Assembly: GCA_937858995.1 (NCBI GenBank)
Contig: CALLZC010000060.1
Location: forward strand, 1 to 64,000
Origin: an uncultured Nostocoides sp.
Lineage (GTDB): Bacteria > Actinomycetota > Actinomycetes > Actinomycetales > Dermatophilaceae
Reading direction: 5' to 3'
DNA length: 64,000 nucleotides
Shown: positions 62,436 to 64,000 of the stretch, piece after piece
Layout of the letters: each line of letters begins with the position of its first letter
How positions within the stretch are numbered: the first letter of the stretch is position 1
Position numbers and translations under genes: made by a program
Notes under the pieces: model-generated
What the model was told of the DNA's origin: nothing
Database searches by the model: none
Seen by the model: the letters and a program-made list of their open reading frames with translations, nothing else

Positions 62436-63605
62436 TCAGCCCGCCAGATCCGCCCCGACTGCTCGCAGCCCATCCAGGTCGTGGATGTCGCGGGCGGCGG
62501 CCGGCACCTGGGTGATGGCGACCCCGGGGTTGGACACCCGGAAGCGACTGATCAGCTCCTGATGCCGGGTGGCGCTCGTGGCCAGGTCGGCATGGAGCCG
62601 CAAGAGGTCCGCACTGGCGCTGGAACGCATCGCGCCCGTCGCCTCCAGGGCGCTCGCGGCGTCCTCGGCGCGGCCGCGGCTCAGCGACCCGGCGACCCGT
62701 TGCACCCGATTGACGACCAGCCCGGCGAGTGGCATCCGCTCGGTGCCCAGCCGTTCGACGAAGAAGGCCGCCTCGCGCAGCGCATCGCGATCAGGCGAGG
62801 CGACCACGACAAAGGCCGTTTCCGGGGCCTGGAGCAGCGCATACGTCTGGTCCGCCCGCTCGCGAAACCCGCCGAACATCGTGTCCAAGGCGGCGACGAA
62901 GGTTTGCACATCGCGCAGCAGTTCCCCGCCGAGGACCTTGGTCATCACCCCGACAGCGAGCGAGAGCGTGGCCGAGGCCGCCTTGAGATAGGCCTTGCCC
63001 CCCGCCTTTGCCGGTGCCATCAGCAGGCGGATGAATCGACCGTCGAGGAAGGAGCCGAGCCGTTTGGGCGCGTCCAGGAAGTCCAAGGCCGAACGGGACG
63101 GCGGGGTGTCGACGATGATCAGATCCCAGCCGTTCTCCCGCTGGCTCTGCACGCGCAACTGGCCGAGCTTTTCCATCGCCATGTACTCCTGGGTCCCGGC
63201 GAAGGAGGAGGAGACCGCAACATAGAACGGGTTGGCCAGGATCGAGGCGGCCTTCTCCGGGGAGGCGTGTTGCTCGACCACCTCATCGAAGGTCCGCTTC
63301 ATGTCGAGCATCATCGCGTCCATCGATCCGCCCGAACGCGTGTCGATACCCGCCACCGGGCGGGGGGTGTTGTCGAGGGCGTTCAACCCCAACGACTGCG
63401 CCAATCGCAGCGCCGGATCGATGGTCAAGACCACCACCCGACGTCCGGCCTCGGCGGCCCGCACACCCAGCGCGGCGGCGGTCGTGGTTTTGCCGACCCC
63501 GCCCGCGCCGCAGCACACGATGATCCGCTTGGCCGGGTCGGCCAGCAGGGCGTCGATGTCGAGAGAGCGCTCCGCTCGCGCGGCGGCGGGCGTCATACGC
63601 ACCAT
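62436..63605 (-). CDS. ArsA/Get3-family ATPase (Rv3680-like)
   Basis: A 389-residue P-loop ATPase: deviant Walker A GAGGVGKTTTAAALG, switch I-like TIDPALRLAQSLG, switch II IIVDTPPSRSALDFLDAP. It lacks the arsenite-site cysteines expected of true ArsA. In mycobacteria the two adjacent homologues form an ATPase pair linked to handling of reactive metabolites and glycerol-related stress. It begins two bases downstream of the next gene, so the two are cotranscribed. Confidence 0.92.
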   Translation of the reverse strand: MVRMTPAAARAERSLDIDALLADPAKRIIVCCGAGGVGKTTTAAALGVRAAEAGRRVVVLTIDPALRLAQSLGLNALDNTPRPVAGIDTRSGGSMDAMMLDMKRTFDEVVEQHASPEKAASILANPFYVAVSSSFAGTQEYMAMEKLGQLRVQSQRENGWDLIIVDTPPSRSALDFLDAPKRLGSFLDGRFIRLLMAPAKAGGKAYLKAASATLSLAVGVMTKVLGGELLRDVQTFVAALDTMFGGFRERADQTYALLQAPETAFVVVASPDRDALREAAFFVERLGTERMPLAGLVVNRVQRVAGSLSRGRAEDAASALEATGAMRSSASADLLRLHADLATSATRHQELISRFRVSNPGVAITQVPAAARDIHDLDGLRAVGADLAG

Positions 63606-63607
63606 GC

Positions 63608-64000
63608 TCAGACCATCCCTTGGGTATGCAGTTCGTCGGCGAGGACGTTCAGGCCGCCGGCCTCCAGCCCGCCCGGCAGCTGGGGCAGGTAATACACGAG
63701 CCGGCCCTGCTCCTGGATCCGTTGGTCCTGCTCGGCCTGCAGATCCAGGCGCTCGAGGTGAGCCTGTGCCTCCTCGAGCAAAACGGTGGTGGTCCGGTCG
63801 GGGTCGGCGACCCCCACGCTCGCGAGGTCGGCCGCGATCTCGGTGTGCAACCGTGACGTGATCCCATCGCTCAGGTCCGTAAGGTCCCCCTCGGACAAGA
63901 TGGGGTCACGCACCTGATTGACGATGATGGCGCCCACCGGGAACCCCGCCTCGCTCAGACTCTGGGTGGCGTCCAGGCACTCCTGGACCGGCATCTCCTC
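63608..64000 (-). CDS. ArsA/Get3-family ATPase (Rv3679-like), N-terminus beyond window
   Basis: The C-terminal 130 or so residues of a second ArsA-like ATPase: TQSLSEAGFPVGAIIVNQVRDPIL, a helical region, and the end YYLPQLPGGLEAGGLNVLADEL. The frame continues past base 64000, so the P-loop part is not seen. The internal Met at 63994 is not a start. Pairing with the adjacent ATPase matches mycobacterial Rv3679-Rv3680. Confidence 0.85.
   Translation of the reverse strand, partial: EEMPVQECLDATQSLSEAGFPVGAIIVNQVRDPILSEGDLTDLSDGITSRLHTEIAADLASVGVADPDRTTTVLLEEAQAHLERLDLQAEQDQRIQEQGRLVYYLPQLPGGLEAGGLNVLADELHTQGMV

Overview
The window is a GC-rich actinobacterial contig end. Bases 1-68 are an Illumina Nextera i7 adapter, not genomic DNA. 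The actinobacterial origin rests on a WhiB protein, an F420-dependent glucose-6-phosphate dehydrogenase, a wax ester synthase/DGAT-type acyltransferase, a PASTA-tailed class A PBP, and an order of genes at the right end (metallophosphoesterase, PBP, WhiB, two ArsA-like ATPases) that matches M. tuberculosis Rv3683-Rv3679. A Micrococcales member of the Intrasporangiaceae/Dermatophilaceae kind is my guess only.

Layout. 0-10 kb: recR, a DUF5063 gene, lysC, a LytR_C-domain protein, a pyrophosphate-dependent phosphofructokinase, a RidA-like protein, fgd, and an ABC-2 export operon. 10-15.4 kb: an overlapping acyltransferase operon (WS/DGAT-like, HAD-PlsC fusion, PlsB) for glycerolipid assembly. 15.4-21.4 kb, minus strand: two PLP enzymes, an Xre regulator with a DUF2975 membrane protein behind a dyad-rich promoter, gpsA and an unknown protein. 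21.5-24.9 kb: a 1129-residue protein that I read as pyrophosphate-type PEP carboxykinase. 25.1-28.1 kb: lutABC for lactate oxidation.

28.1-42.2 kb is the most unusual part. It is a RiPP gene cluster bounded by two identical 164-bp direct repeats, one of which is the true 3' end of lutC. It encodes a streptolysin-S-like precursor with a Cys4-Thr-Pro-Cys4 core and a duplicated leader segment, an E1-like/RRE C protein, a YcaO D protein with a PxPxP tail and a SagB-type dehydrogenase. Around these lie a LuxE/LuxC-like acyl reductase pair, a Rieske oxygenase, an alpha/beta hydrolase, a JmjC-VOC fusion, an SDR, a P450, an FAD amine oxidase and a protein of unknown fold. No exporter, leader protease or immunity gene is visible inside the repeats.

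42.3-53.0 kb is an inositol catabolism locus: a sugar isomerase/dehydratase, Gfo/Idh/MocA dehydrogenases, iolD, transaldolase, a GntR regulator, iolC, iolB and mmsA. 53.9-57.6 kb is a compact 3.7-kb integrative element in the 3' end of tRNA-Pro(CGG). It carries a tyrosine integrase, an Abi/HEPN protein, a PIN-nuclease remnant and a TIR-domain protein. 57.8-64 kb is conserved cell-envelope and redox DNA: metallophosphoesterase, YqeY, PBP, WhiB and two ArsA-like ATPases, the last cut by the window edge. An 82-bp palindromic repeat occurs twice, at 24.9 and 58.8 kb, in opposite orientation.
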